NCBI GenBank assembly: GCA_015039365.1
Contig: WION01000002.1
Location: forward strand, 1,550,001 to 1,614,000
Source of the DNA: Amanita rubescens
Lineage: Eukaryota; Basidiomycota; Agaricomycetes; Agaricales; Amanitaceae
Direction: 5' to 3'
Length of the DNA: 64,000 bases
Program-made: the position numbers and the translations under genes
Shown: in pieces, positions 1 to 11,295 of the stretch
How the letters are laid out: every line of letters begins with the position of its first letter
How positions within the stretch are numbered: position 1 is the stretch's first letter
The notes under the pieces: model-generated
Database searches by the model: none
Seen by the model: the letters and a program-made list of their open reading frames with translations, nothing else
Told to the model about the DNA's origin: nothing

Positions 1-820
1 ATACCCCCGGCGGTAACGACCGGCGTTGGAACGGGTCTGGCGAAGCGGAGGAAGATGGCCTTCAGTGGGTCGGCGGAATGATGTACGTCGATGTCATTCG
101 GTCTCAGTCTGCCCCCCTAATACGCACAGGCATAGCATTGTTACCCAACTCTTATCTCCGCATGACAATTCCCCAGCCCAGCAGTACGCTTCCTTTTCTT
201 GGGCCGACTTGTGGACAATTGCCCCCTGGCTAGAGGAAAGGATAACGAAGAGGATAGATGGACCAGGATTAGGCATCTGAGGTTCGGCATCTGAAATAGG
301 TTTTATTGATAATTTAAACGTATTAAAGCTGTTCTGTGATGAGGCGCACGTGGCGGAAACAAGATCGGCGATAAATCTTCCTTTTTGAGGCAAGTTACCT
401 CTTCAACGACCCTTGCAGAGGCAGCGGGTACCACACCCAAATCGCGGTCGCGTGCGCGCAATGCTCGGCTATGAGCTCTATCAATTGTTTTTTCTGATAA
501 TTAACACCAGAATTTCCAATCCATCTCGTCGGGCTTTGAAAACCGTGCTACAAGATCGGACCATCTTCCATACCTATTCCTACTCCCCCCAAATTGCATT
601 CAAAAAACAATTAGATGAATCATTTGCCGTGCCTTACTAATAATGCCTCATTCATCAGACTTGGTCTCGCGATAAAAGCTGCCTATGACAGGAATAAGCG
701 CCCATAATTTGTTCTCCCTCTTTCGTTGCTGAACAGCGACTCCGATATGAGCTTCGTATGCTATTTTATTTTTGGACGGATAAAACGGCTCACCGCGTAC
801 AGGATTCAAAATCTTTTGAA
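1..820. other. No supported gene
   Basis: I see no recognisable coding region here. The short open frames have no family resemblance and lack convincing splice partners. The 3' part is probably the promoter and 5' UTR of the zinc-finger gene that starts at 821. Confidence 0.5.
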
Positions 821-1658
821 ATGACCGATTTATCTCGTCATTCGCGCAGACGACGGTAATTATAATTATATAAAGTCGCTTGAGCAGTGAATAACTGGCC
901 TACAGCGAATTTATCTGCCCAGTGAAAAGCTGTGGCAAGACTTTTACTCAATCTTCTGGATTAAAGGCACACCAGAACGTTCAGTAAGTTGGCCTCGCCT
1001 TCCTCTGTAGCATCATTTGACGTGGAATTCAAGTACGAAGCTAAAGCCATATGTTTGTGGTATTGGGGACTGTAAATCTGCTTTTGGAGACCCCTCTTCC
1101 AAGGCTAGGCACGTCAAAGAAATTCATAGAACGACGCACGTCAATGTATGTCCCGTGATGGGCTGCACAACTAGGTATGTCTACTACGCCTAGAAGGTGC
1201 AATACGTCTTACTCAACTGCAACGCCCAGAATCAAACGCCGCTCGGCGTTCCATGCACATCTCAGAAGGAAGCACGACATAACTGATGTTGAAACGGTTA
1301 AAGTATCGCGACAGCCACTTGACTCGTGGATACGTACTAGTAAAAGCACTCCAAGGATACCTAATCCTCCACCCGATCCAATGCCGACGCCGATTTTGAC
1401 GTGGCCCTTGCTGTCACCTCAAGCAGTGCTCTGCGGAGACTACGAATTGGCATACAGCCGACCTTGGCCGCAGAACGATGTGCCACTTGAAACGATTGAC
1501 CCGAGATGTAAGCAAAGTCTCGGTTCTCTTCTCCTATCTCTCTATTCACTCCCGCGTCCGAAGTGCTTCAACGAGACATGTACGAGTCATCACACTTTTT
1601 GAGACCAGATGGTGGCGTAGAACCGGGTTACTGGATGTCGGTAGGATACTATTACTAA
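821..1658 (+). CDS. C2H2 zinc-finger protein, three fingers
   Basis: My spliced model has exons 821-855, 906-983, 1034-1174, 1230-1507 and 1564-1658, giving 208 aa with all phases consistent. Three TFIIIA-type fingers of the C-x4-C-x12-H-x3/4-H kind lie in residues ~15-95. The first two are joined by a TGEKP-like linker (HTKLKPYVC). This fits a nucleic-acid-binding protein, probably nuclear. The C-terminal ~100 residues are proline-rich and unassigned. The start is an ATG followed by a short basic exon (MTDLSRHSRRR); it is inferred from splice phase. The stop lies about 115 bp before the next gene on the same strand. The family call is sure; target and role are unknown. Confidence 0.8.
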
Positions 1659-1773
1659 AGTTATATACAAACTTGAAATGTATTTTATTTGGGCCAAACA
1701 AGGGGCGACGCGCTTGCAGAGAGTAGTTGCCCGTACGCTGAATCGCGCCGCCCGCCCCGTTCTCTCGTCGACG

Positions 1774-4056
1774 ATGCTTGCTTCTCCTCTCATGCCCACT
1801 TCAACCGCCTCCTTTTCCCCGGAAGACCAGCTCCAATACAGACCATCAAGGGACTTGGACTCTTTCAACAAACTCCTTCCACCCCCAATCGAATTCGTAG
1901 AAGGCTCTTCATCTGGAACGCTGGCCGTTACAGAAGGAACGTACGAGCCCATCAATGTCTCTCCTAAAATCCAATCCACCGAGGTAAGCACAACGCGCCC
2001 GCGTTTAAGGCCTTTTTTTTTTTGCCGCCCGCGCATCCATACACATACATTAATGACATACTTACTCTTCCTTCACAATTTGTGTTTTAATTTAGCTCCC
2101 AGAAAAGCCCCTCAAGTCACCAAAACCCTCAATACACCATCCACCTACGAGTCCAACGAGCGCCAAAACACCCACCTCTCTTTATCAAGGCGGGATCGAT
2201 ACCTCTTGGCCTACGACGTGCAGCCGCGGTGCTGGGTTGAGGAATACGGGGAATACGTGTTTCTTGAATAGCGCGCTGCAGTGTTTGATACATACCCCTC
2301 CCCTTTTGCGCGTGCTTATCGCACATAGGGAAAACTGTGAGTGCTTTGCAAGCCCGAGAGTTTTTTGGCTGATGTGAGGGTTTTTTTACGGGGAAAAAAA
2401 GGTCGTATCGACAAGGCGCTGTTTTGTATGACTTGTAGATTGCGTTTGGTGGCGGTAAAAGCTCATACGACGTCTGATGCGTTTACGCCCATTTCGATTA
2501 CGGAGAGGTTGCAGAGTGCGTTTCGCTATTTTTTTTTTTGCCGTGGATTGATATTGATATCGAAACCTCCCTATTAGCGATTGCCAAGCATATGAAGAGG
2601 GGTCGACAAGAAGACTCGCACGAGTTTTTGAGATATGCCATTGACGCTTTACAAAAATCATGTCTTGCTGGATACCCGCCGTACGTCTCTTTTGGATTCT
2701 ATGTATGTTTCGACTATATACACGTTACGATAGGAAGCTAGACCCTAAGCTGGCAGAAACGACCTGGGTCCACAAGATCTTTGGAGGCCGGTTGCGATCC
2801 CGCGTGACATGCCATGATTGCGGGTACAACAGCGATACGTTTGATCGTATTCTGGACCTCAGTCTTGACATCCTCCGCTCAGATAGTCTAAAAGACGCGC
2901 TCAGGAAATTCGTTGCAGTTGATCATCTGAAAGGAGCTGACAAGTACAAGTGTGAAAAGTGAGTGAATGTGTCTTAGTGGTTGGAGATGTTTTTCACGGA
3001 TGTTGTAGATGCAAAAAACCTGTTATTGCCGAGAAGCGGTTCACGATTCACGAAGCGCCCATGGTGCTTACTGTCCACCTGAAGCGGTTTTCGCCTTTGG
3101 GTCGCAAAATTAGCCATTATGTCGATTACGACGATCGGTTGTCGTTGCATCCTTTCATGAGCGAGGGTCAACACGGGTTTTCATACTCGCTGTATGGTGT
3201 GATATGCCACGCCGGAGGTGGGCCCAACTCGGGTCATTACTTTGCCTACGTGAAGGATAAAGACGGCCGGTGGTGGGAAATGAACGATGAAATGGTGTCT
3301 CCTGTAGGAGGAGCACCCGTCAGCAAGAAAAACGCGTATATCCTCTTTTATATGCGTAGCAAGGGTCAAGGATTGGAAGCTGCCGTGAATTTTACTACTC
3401 CTACCACTACACCGCCATCTCATTCAAAGGCGGCTGGGCTTGCTGCATCGATGAAGAAGCGTAAAGAGCGGGAGATGGATCGTGATGACGAGGACGTTGG
3501 GGAGAAGGTGACAAAACCGTTTATAGGGCCCGTCATTCCCAATACGGTGCTCAGTCAAAGGGCGTTGGAGAACAAGACGAACGGCGTGGATATGCAGAGT
3601 GTTATGTTGAAAAAGAAGATAGAGGCTGTCAAGTTGCTCAAGGAGGAAAATGCTAGAATTGTCAAGGAGAAGGCAGCGGGGCTGCTTGCTGGACTTGACA
3701 GTTACAATTCGGATGAAGACGCGGAGGAAGAAGAGGAAGAGGAGGAACGGTCAAAGAAGGTTGAATCCACGGAAAATGCAGCAGAGGAGGAGGTACCGCC
3801 GACGTCACCACCATCCTCACCGTCAAAAGATACGTCGTCCAGCGAGAAGAAGAGGAAACGAGATGGCGACGATGAACATTATCAGCACAGCAACAGCACC
3901 GCAGGCTCTTCCAAGAGCGAGAGACAACATAGACAGACACCTACAACGATTACCTCACGGACGTCCGGTTATACCAGTTTCAAGTCGGGTAGAAACCCAT
4001 ACAACAACCTGGGGAAAATCAAAAAGTATGGCAAACGACGACCGGCAGGTATCTGA
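1774..4056 (+). CDS. Ubiquitin-specific protease (USP36/USP42-like)
   Basis: Six exons (1774-1983, 2096-2336, 2402-2515, 2578-2680, 2734-2958, 3009-4056) join in frame to 646 aa. The catalytic Cys box reads [17 protein letters not shown], the [10 protein letters not shown] motif follows, and the His box is [13 protein letters not shown]. Two CxxC pairs (CHDC and CEKC) form the zinc ribbon inside the fold. The enzyme removes ubiquitin from substrates. The C-terminal ~230 residues are lysine-rich and highly acidic (a run of Glu near 3720-3750), and the last residues are strongly basic. A long basic tail is typical of the nucleolar USP36 group, so a nucleolar role is an inference. The start at 1774 was chosen over an upstream ATG at 1678, which lies only 19 bp past the previous stop. 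Confidence 0.92.
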
Positions 4057-4228
4057 ACGTCAATCTCTATGTGTACTACTATCTTTTTCTTTTTGGCTCT
4101 GATAGTCGTTGCTGTTGTTGTGCACTAATATTAATCCTAATAATGACGGACGATTTCGGATGTGGACGATGTACATACTACGTCGATGATGGGCAACGCT
4201 AGTGCTAAGCTATATACGTTAGCTTATT
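4057..4228. other. Convergent intergenic spacer
   Basis: This 3'-to-3' spacer between the USP gene and the PP2C gene is AT-rich and holds no open frame of note. It probably carries both 3' UTRs. Confidence 0.5.
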
Positions 4229-6077
4229 TTAGAGCTTCGCCTTTGCCTGTCCCGTAATAGAATCAACTCGAGCACTATCCGCTTTACCTTCCTCCCACCA
4301 AACGACGGTGACCGTCACGTCGTCTCTGTACCTCCTGGAATGCGGAGCGGGTATACTGAGCAGTTTCCGCAGCTCGATCTCATCCCCACCTCCAAAAGCG
4401 TTCCGTATCAGATGCGAACTGAGATTGTTGTCTTCAAAAGCCCAGTGACCTTGCGTCTTCATGTCCTTCTTGGCTTTACCTTCCACGCCATGCGTTCCCG
4501 TCGTCGTCGGTACCAAACTGGGTAATTGTGACCTGGGAACTTTGCCTTTTAATCCAGCAAAATGGCCACCGACGAGAGCGACGACCTCTTCGTTGCTAAA
4601 AAACCAAAACGTAAGTTATATATACGTTGAGTTCACGAAGAGAATAGGAAAATGTACGTTAGTTGATCCCAAAGACCGTCTGTAGCCAGGACGACGAAAC
4701 GAATAGCTCCGTTATCGCTGGAAAAGTTCAGTTTTCTGTGGGTAACAACGGGAGTGGCGGTCACGTAAGGAGGCGTTTTGAACAAGGCTGGAGGGGGTCG
4801 CATAGGCTTTTTGTTACCGAGCATGAACGCTTCGTTGAGACTTTTTTTTTAAATAGAATTAAAAGAATTTTCTAGATGGGGGGGAGACTTACGTCTCCTG
4901 GATAGGGCGAGGCCACTTGTACCGCGCATCACCAAACGCTCTACTAGGTTCCAACCCTCCGAGAATCCGTCCTTCACGTACAACGTAGTCAGCTTCCTCT
5001 GGAGGATGCTCCGATTGTAAGCTTAAATAAGAAGGAAATAAATCAGGTGTTGATGAGTGAAAGGACCGACAACGTTACCGTTTCTTTTCTTCTGGATTTC
5101 TGCCCGTTTGGTCCTCGCTCAAGACTTCTACGCGCCACTGTCCTTGATCTGGTCCCGTTGGCTCCCATACTCCCGCTACTGCCCGACTATCGCCGGTACA
5201 TGCAACGTATAAATCACGGTTAGCCGTATCGAATAGCGCCATGATGGCACAACTTCCTGTTGTTATTATTAGTATTTAAGAGAAATTGTAGAGAGCTTGG
5301 AAACTAACCAGACACGGCTGGTAACATGGCGGATAATGCTAAAGGGTGTTTACTAAGGTCGGGTATCTTCTTGGTCTTTTTCGACTCTCCGTCAATGTTA
5401 CTGGCAAGAATGTGAAGCGGTGCGTTTAAAAGCTCCGCATCCAACTTTGTAAAGGCGTCTTGAACTGCGAGAGAGACGCGCTGAGGACTCGGTACGAGTG
5501 AAGGCTGAGGAGGCCATATGAAAGATTTAATCCAGTCGAGGTAAGAGGGAGGAGTAGTACGAGGCTTGTTAACGAGCTGAGATAGTTCCAAGGCGACGGC
5601 GTTGATAAGGACGCGAGAGAGCAGTTGTGAGGTCTGATAGCCGGCGTGGCCATCCATTACTGCAAAGAAGAGGTAGTCACCGGGAGCCGAGGGGTCAGAG
5701 TCATCTCGTTGGATGATCTGATTCGAGTTGGCGTCTTCGATTGGGTCATTAGAAGCCAAGAAAGCGGTGGTATGATTCCATGTGAGTCCGCTGGGACGTG
5801 TGGTGGTCTGAAAAGAGCTATGCTCTCTGATTCTGTTCTCAATATCGTTTAAGGAAAGGAGTGGAAATGATTTTTCGATTCTGTCGACTTTGCCATCTGG
5901 GCGCTTTTCTCTGACTTGAAGAATAAAAGAGTTCTGGTTATGTTCTGACCTGGATTTGTAGTAAAGATAAGCTGGTGTACCGACTGCGACGGCTGCGAGG
6001 ATACGAAACCAAGGTTTGGACATTGAGAGGCATTGGCGCCGAGTTGGCACGTGGGTTTGGTTGGCGCGTGGTTGCAT
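4229..6077 (-). CDS. Mitochondrial PP2C phosphatase (PDP/Ptc5 type)
   Basis: Five exons (6077-5309, 5256-5079, 5021-4893, 4840-4658, 4595-4229) give 541 aa. The metal-binding motif VMDGHAGYQ is near residue 140, followed by GSCA, ACTGDSRAV (~275) and ATDGLWDQL (~420), in the order seen in pyruvate dehydrogenase phosphatases. The N-terminus is Arg-rich and is followed by a hydrophobic segment (ILAAVAVGTPAYLYY), consistent with a mitochondrial presequence and membrane anchor. It likely dephosphorylates mitochondrial substrates such as PDH E1 alpha. An alternative start is 6023. The gene is divergent from the next one, with 87 bp between start codons. Family call is strong; PDP versus Ptc5/6 assignment is by motif only. 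Confidence 0.88.
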
Positions 6078-6164
6078 CGCCCCTGGGCTGTACCTCAACC
6101 ACTTGAGCTGTAAGTGACGAAACGATATTTGATAACGCGATCCTCTCAAACTTTCAAGTCTTCC

Positions 6165-6794
6165 ATGTTCTTTTCCAAGAGCGAACCATCGAATGTCGCA
6201 TCAGTTAAATCAGAACAACCCACACCCGAACAACTCGCAAAATTCGGTATCACAGTCAGAGATTTTGCATACGAAAGTACTCTCCCCCCTATTGCACCTG
6301 TCTACTTCTTGCCAAAGCAAATACAGCCAGATCCCAGAGTGACAAGGGCAGAACCAAGCCCCCTGTCTCTCTCTAGACAGTTATCGGATGCAGCCCAACC
6401 AAGTGGAGGAGTCACCCGACAACGCGGATTCTCGGACCTGCGTGATTACAGTCCTTACTACGTTGATATCCCTGAGAGCCCATGCTCTCAGGGAATTGAC
6501 GAGTACGTCAAGACACCTGTTGTTACGCCAAACGGATCGCTTAAATGGCAGGATGGGGAATCGACTGGCGAGATAAGGCCAGAGCAAGTAGTGTTATCAT
6601 CATCATCGCCACCCGCGCTAGTGGCTATCACTACAGCTAGTACGCCACCACCACCACCATCTCCCAGGGCCAGACCACCATCACCTGGATCTGGGTCTAG
6701 ATATTATTTACGAAAGAGATTAGGACGGAAGACGAATTCGAGTCCAGCGCGGGTGAAGCAGGAGAAACGGACATGCCGTAAAGGACGCATGTAG
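6165..6794 (+). CDS. Hypothetical protein, proline-rich, basic C-terminus
   Basis: An intronless frame of 209 aa with ATG at 6165. I do not recognise it. The first ~60 residues are ordered-looking (FGITVRDFAYESTLPPIAP), the middle is Ser/Pro-rich with a run of five prolines, and the end is basic (YYLRKRLGRK). It shares an 87-bp promoter with the divergent PP2C gene. The composition suggests a largely disordered, possibly nuclear protein. Reality as a gene rests on length, ATG position and its fit into the spacing between neighbours. Confidence 0.6.
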   Translation: MFFSKSEPSNVASVKSEQPTPEQLAKFGITVRDFAYESTLPPIAPVYFLPKQIQPDPRVTRAEPSPLSLSRQLSDAAQPSGGVTRQRGFSDLRDYSPYYVDIPESPCSQGIDEYVKTPVVTPNGSLKWQDGESTGEIRPEQVVLSSSSPPALVAITTASTPPPPPSPRARPPSPGSGSRYYLRKRLGRKTNSSPARVKQEKRTCRKGRM

Positions 6795-6993
6795 TATGTA
6801 ATATGTGTATACTGTACTTACTCTGTTGTACATGTATGGAAATTTTTTGAGATCTGCGAAGGCAGCGGGCACGTGTCATAAGATGCTGATTCCGCTCACA
6901 GACGGAACGGAAGACTTGCCCGGCTTTTACTTATATTCATCCACCTCCAAGTCTCTTCTCCCCTCTCCTCTCCTCCTCCTTCTTTGTTCCCTC

Positions 6994-8711
6994 ATGCGCG
7001 TTACCATCTCTGTCCTCCCTGTATCCCTTTCCCTCCTTCACATCCCTCGTTCTCGTCTCCCTCAACTCTCCCACTCCATCATCAGGCAGATCCTTCAACC
7101 CGACCCTGTCTTTCTAAGTATCACCTCAAACGAGATAGAACTCAGCATATTCGCTGAATCTCATGCCCTACAACACTTTGAACCCATAGCAAGGAGAGAC
7201 AGGCAAAGATCTCGCTCTTGTTCGCGCTCCACAGATTTCGAGCCCATTCAAATCTCATGCGAAAAATGGCGTGTTCTACAAATAGATTCGCACAGCGATC
7301 AGCTTGGTCAGGTCAATTCGTTCCTTCCCCTGACAGGGTCTGACATCTTGCTTGTAGATTCATCTGGCGCCCGCGTTAATGAGTTATCCGCCCCTCTCGC
7401 CGCCGCAGGCATATCTATCCTATATCAGTCTTCTTACATGAGTGACTTTATCTTTGTGAGCTCATCTTTCCCTGACATTTACTCACGTCTCGAACCTTAT
7501 CAATGCCCTTAGGTAAAAGAAAGCCGGCTCCAAAAGGCACTCGATTTGTTTTCCTGCGCTGGGTTCGACCTCTACCCATTCGAACCCATCTTTACAAAGT
7601 CGCAGGCCATATCCGACATCAGAAGTTTCGGCTCTGGTGCTATTTTAACTCGGTCAGGGAGAAGTAGTAAAACCAATGCTCTGGGCATAACGTTTGCACC
7701 AGAAGATGCGGCTACAGAACTTCCTACCTCAGGCCGAACGTCCCCGCATTCGAATTCTCACTCCCCGATATCGAGTGAAGTCGTAATGCTCTCACCTGAC
7801 TTGGCATGCGTAGGCCTCTCTGACGAATTCGGTGTCGACCACTGGGGCCTCAAAATCGTTAAACTGGTTGCTTATCCGGACTTGATCCTTCCTGCAAAAC
7901 CCAGGTCCTCGGACTCGTCTCTCCATTCTACGCCACGTTCGCCCGTTTTAGATAAACCGATACTTCCTGACTTGTTTCTTCCTTTCGACACGATGGCGCC
8001 AGCTTTATCTCCATCGTCTCCGTGCTCGGACGAAGAAGAAGTTGACGATGGGTATTTTTCCCATTCACCGCAACTCTCGCCCAAGCATAGGCTACCGAGG
8101 ATTCCATCCAGGTCCCATTCGGACCTTCCAAAATTATCCCTGGGTACACCCTCGAAACACCACAGAAGACACAACACGTCTTCTGCTCGCTCTTCAGGCC
8201 CTAACAGTCCTACAACGGAGAGCCAAGTTCCCTTCTTTAGTTTTACCAGAACGGCGGAAGGATCATCCCTAACTACGGATGTGCGCCTTCTGGCAACCCT
8301 GTTCCCTCCGCACGAACGCCATATGGTTATCTGTGGCGCGGAACTAGACGTTGCTGACGACCTCAGCGACGACGACGACGGTCTTTCCGATCTACATGGA
8401 AGTACACTCAAATGCCTCCAAGTCGACCTGCGTCAGTTTGGTTTAGGTGAGTCGGTATCCTAGTTCGCGCCGTTCGCTCCCCACCTGACTTCCCATCGTT
8501 ATCAAGACAAGTACGGCCTTGTGAACCAATTTTCCCGAGCGCTGGCGAACGACGGGATCAATCATATGTATAGCTCAACATTTAAAACGGCCAATATACT
8601 GGTATGCGATAATTTATTTTTTTTAAACGAATTCTATACCGACTAAACTCCGCCGATCAGGTTGAAAAAAGGCATGCGAACCGAGCGCAACATCTTTTGA
8701 GTGCGTTCTAG
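6994..8711 (+). CDS. CASTOR/GATS-like ACT-domain protein
   Basis: Exons 6994-7455, 7513-8446, 8507-8601 and 8661-8711 give 513 aa. The N-terminal half holds an ACT-like unit ending in LAAAGISILYQSSYMSDFIFV, which resembles the corresponding stretch of the mammalian cytosolic arginine sensor CASTOR1. The C-terminus repeats the fold: GLVNQFSRALANDGIN..YSSTFKTANIL. The two units are separated by ~230 residues rich in Ser/Pro and acidic residues, much longer than in CASTOR1. In animals CASTOR binds arginine and GATOR2 to control TORC1; whether the fungal protein does so is inference. No catalytic domain is fused, so a ligand-binding regulatory role is likelier than an enzyme. Confidence 0.65.
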
Positions 8712-9128
8712 AATTTGTGAATGGGCTCTTTTTTTAAAATAGAAACTCCCGCCCGATGATCTGTGCCCTTCCCCCCCTTCCCCCTTTTTATATATGCTTG
8801 ATTTTTATATTCCCCCCATTTACGACTCTTTTAAAATGTATGTGATACCTGTTTTTTTTTATTACCAACTGCATCGTGTATAGCCTGCATACCCCCCATG
8901 TAATAATTTGTGTACGTTAGTGCGCTGTATCAATAGTCTATAGTACGATGCAATTCTAAAACAAATCTAAACTCTCTATGACGGGTTGATCATATGACAA
9001 TGGACAAATCGAGTGGTGGGCATGACGTGATGCGAATGTAACGTAAAATGATGTGTATGTGTGTGGGGGTGCCAGATAGTGTGTAACAGGTGGATACAAG
9101 GGGCAATTATCCGATCTGAATGGCGTGG
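8712..9128. other. Convergent spacer
   Basis: About 420 bp between two convergent genes. It contains poly-T and poly-C tracts and no open frame that I can support. Confidence 0.5.
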
Positions 9129-10864
9129 CTATGCTGTCATGGTCACCAGAGTACGGGCCGCTATACTCTGATACCAATCATCAAAAGGAGGAAGTTCGTC
9201 TTCCTCCTCCGACTCATCAAACGCAACAACGCTCGTTACAAACGTTGCCGCCGCCGCCGTCACCGAAGCCTTGGCTGAAAACCTGTTAATAATCCCGCTC
9301 CAAGGCGAATCGTCGCAAGAATCAAACAAGTGGACGTGGTCTTCCTCTTCCTCCTCCTCGTCATCATCCTCATCATCATCTTCAAGGAGAAATTCATCCA
9401 TCAACGAATCTGGATCCGGAGTTTCCGGCTCAGACTCCGATGAAGATGAAGAAAAACTTCCAGAAATGAAATCATCATCTTGACAACTGAAATCAGATTC
9501 TTCTTCTTCTTCTGCGTGAGTTGGTGACATGGGTGAATAGAAATCGTCTATTGCATCTCCGTCGTCGTCGTCGTCATCAGTGGGCACATGGACGTGGTAT
9601 ACCAGGCGGTGCGGAACGATCAGGTATTGACCGTAACCGTGATCTTGGGGGTTTGGCGTCGCGTTGTACCATGGGATCCACGGGTCTTGCGGAGGTGGTT
9701 CATTGATAATGATGTGAGGAACGGTAAATGGAGTGGGAGATTCTAAAACGATAGTACCGCGGTACTGGTTCAATTTCTGTAGAAGAGGCTATATCACCCG
9801 TCAGCCATCATACCACTTGTGCCAAAATTTTAAATAAAAAAAGTTCACCTCTGCTGGATCGGTCCATCGGAAGGGCTTCTCCGAAGGGCATACGTATTGA
9901 TCATGTGCCAGGAATCTTCGTCCCACTTCGCTCGCCGCAAAAGCCTATCCAGCTGTCAGCGATCTGATAGCGCGTGACGGAAATAGAAGGTCACTTGCCA
10001 CAGCTTTGCGATGGTATTTCTGCAGAACGTTTGTCACGTTCTCCATATGTACCCGCTCGTGCGTCGTTGATGCGACCTGTTTATTTCCCCCCCATCAGAA
10101 GGATATGACATAGGGTTTGAGTAGTTTGGCTTACGAATGTTTTGAACTTTGATAGACAGAATACTGTCCTTGGCGGGGTATACTTGCTTGGTTTGGGCGG
10201 ACGAACTGAGGGCACACGCGCGAGGGTGTGGTCCATTGCGTTTGGGGGCATGGTCACCATTAACTGACCTGGCCATTGAGGGCCCAGGGCGTTAAACCAT
10301 GGTGTATAATAGTCTTGTATGTTCTTTTCTGGTGGTGTGATGACGATATGAGGGGCGAGGTGTGGCGCCGTCGAGTCTAATACGAGATTATGACGATGAG
10401 CGTACGCCACTCGTAGGGCATCCTGTTCAAAAAAAAAAAAAAAAAAGGTAAGTAAAAGCGGTATGGAGAAAATGTGACCCACCTTCTCGTTTTGCAGAAC
10501 CATATCATCGGCGGAATCTCCGAAGTTTTCTCGGTGTCCCAATTCAGGTTCTTCGGCATAAAATGACATCGGAGGATTGCCGAACTCGTTCTTCGCCTTG
10601 AGTGTCGAAGAACCCGCGTACCGTCCATTGTACATCTGCGCGTCGCTGTCAAAAGCGTTTTATGGTAGTAAATCAAAGACTGACATCGCTGTGGCATGAT
10701 CCTGTGGCGCAAATTGTGCCGAGAACGCCATCATGAAAAAGTGTCGAGTGTCGTGTGACGGTAATCACCGTGTTTGGAGGGCGTTCCCTTAACGCCCACG
10801 CACTTCGCGTAGATTTGTCATGTCTCAGCAGTTCAGGTTCGTGTGGTCGTGCGTCGGGTATCAT
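9129..10864 (-). CDS. Hypothetical protein with an internal duplicated module and acidic tail
   Basis: Six exons (10864-10685, 10635-10483, 10422-10135, 10076-9999, 9944-9849, 9776-9129) give 480 aa. The family is not one I know. A ~50-residue module occurs twice: once around VLDSTAPHLAPHIVITPP..YYTPWFNALGP, and again around VLESPTPFTVPHIIINEPP..PWIPWYNATP. The two copies end in LMVTMP and LIVP. The last ~150 residues are extremely acidic, with Asp and Glu runs and a Ser-rich stretch. One intron can be read with a GCAAGT donor at 9998; an alternative GTGGCA donor three bases upstream keeps the frame. A protein-binding role would be a guess. Confidence 0.7.
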
Positions 10865-11295
10865 AGTGGATTGGATGTCGGTGTACAAGCAAGGGCAGTG
10901 GCGTTAGTTGCGGCTGAAACGTGGTCGGAGTGCACAAGGGGAACAGAGAGAGGGCTGCGCGCGCGGAGGTAGCAAGGTGAAAAGATGGAACGATAAGAGA
11001 GTCTTTATTCTTCAGCGCCTTCCGTATTATAAAGGTGTGCATCCCCTGCGGAGAAGCAACCGCCATGTCTTTGTCCGGCCACATCGAATCCGATTTGTGA
11101 AACTACCTTTTACGGTCAAATTTGTTTCACAACAAGACTCGTGTCCATACAATTATCCTACTCGCGTCGTTGATGCACAGCAATGTGATCTGGAATTACC
11201 ATCTTCCAGAGACAAGAATCTAACGAAACTAGCAATTACATCGCAATATTTAATCGTACTCCCGCGATCCCATGAACGACCTAAGACACGCGCGC
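10865..11295. other. Intergenic region upstream of the duplicated-module gene
   Basis: About 430 bp between the 3' end of the SDR gene and the ATG of the preceding minus-strand gene. The open frames here show no family resemblance; I read it as promoter and UTR sequence. Confidence 0.45.

Noticed and set aside
26..640. Short open frames at the left end
   Set aside because: No motif, no splice partners, and no conservation cue; left unannotated.
2514..2600. Possible pseudogenisation of the USP gene by stops between exons
   Set aside because: All stops fall in short introns with consistent phase; the spliced frame is intact.
7872..8411. 179-aa open frame antisense to the ACT-domain gene
   Set aside because: It lies wholly inside the supported second exon of the CASTOR-like gene and is Ser/Gly-rich as expected for a shadow frame.
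9271..9483. Poly-serine open frame on the plus strand
   Set aside because: It is the complement of the Asp/Glu repeats of the minus-strand gene; repeat codons keep several frames open.
10429..10446. A18 homopolymer
   Set aside because: It falls in an intron of the minus-strand gene, next to the acceptor, where it is the polypyrimidine tract.
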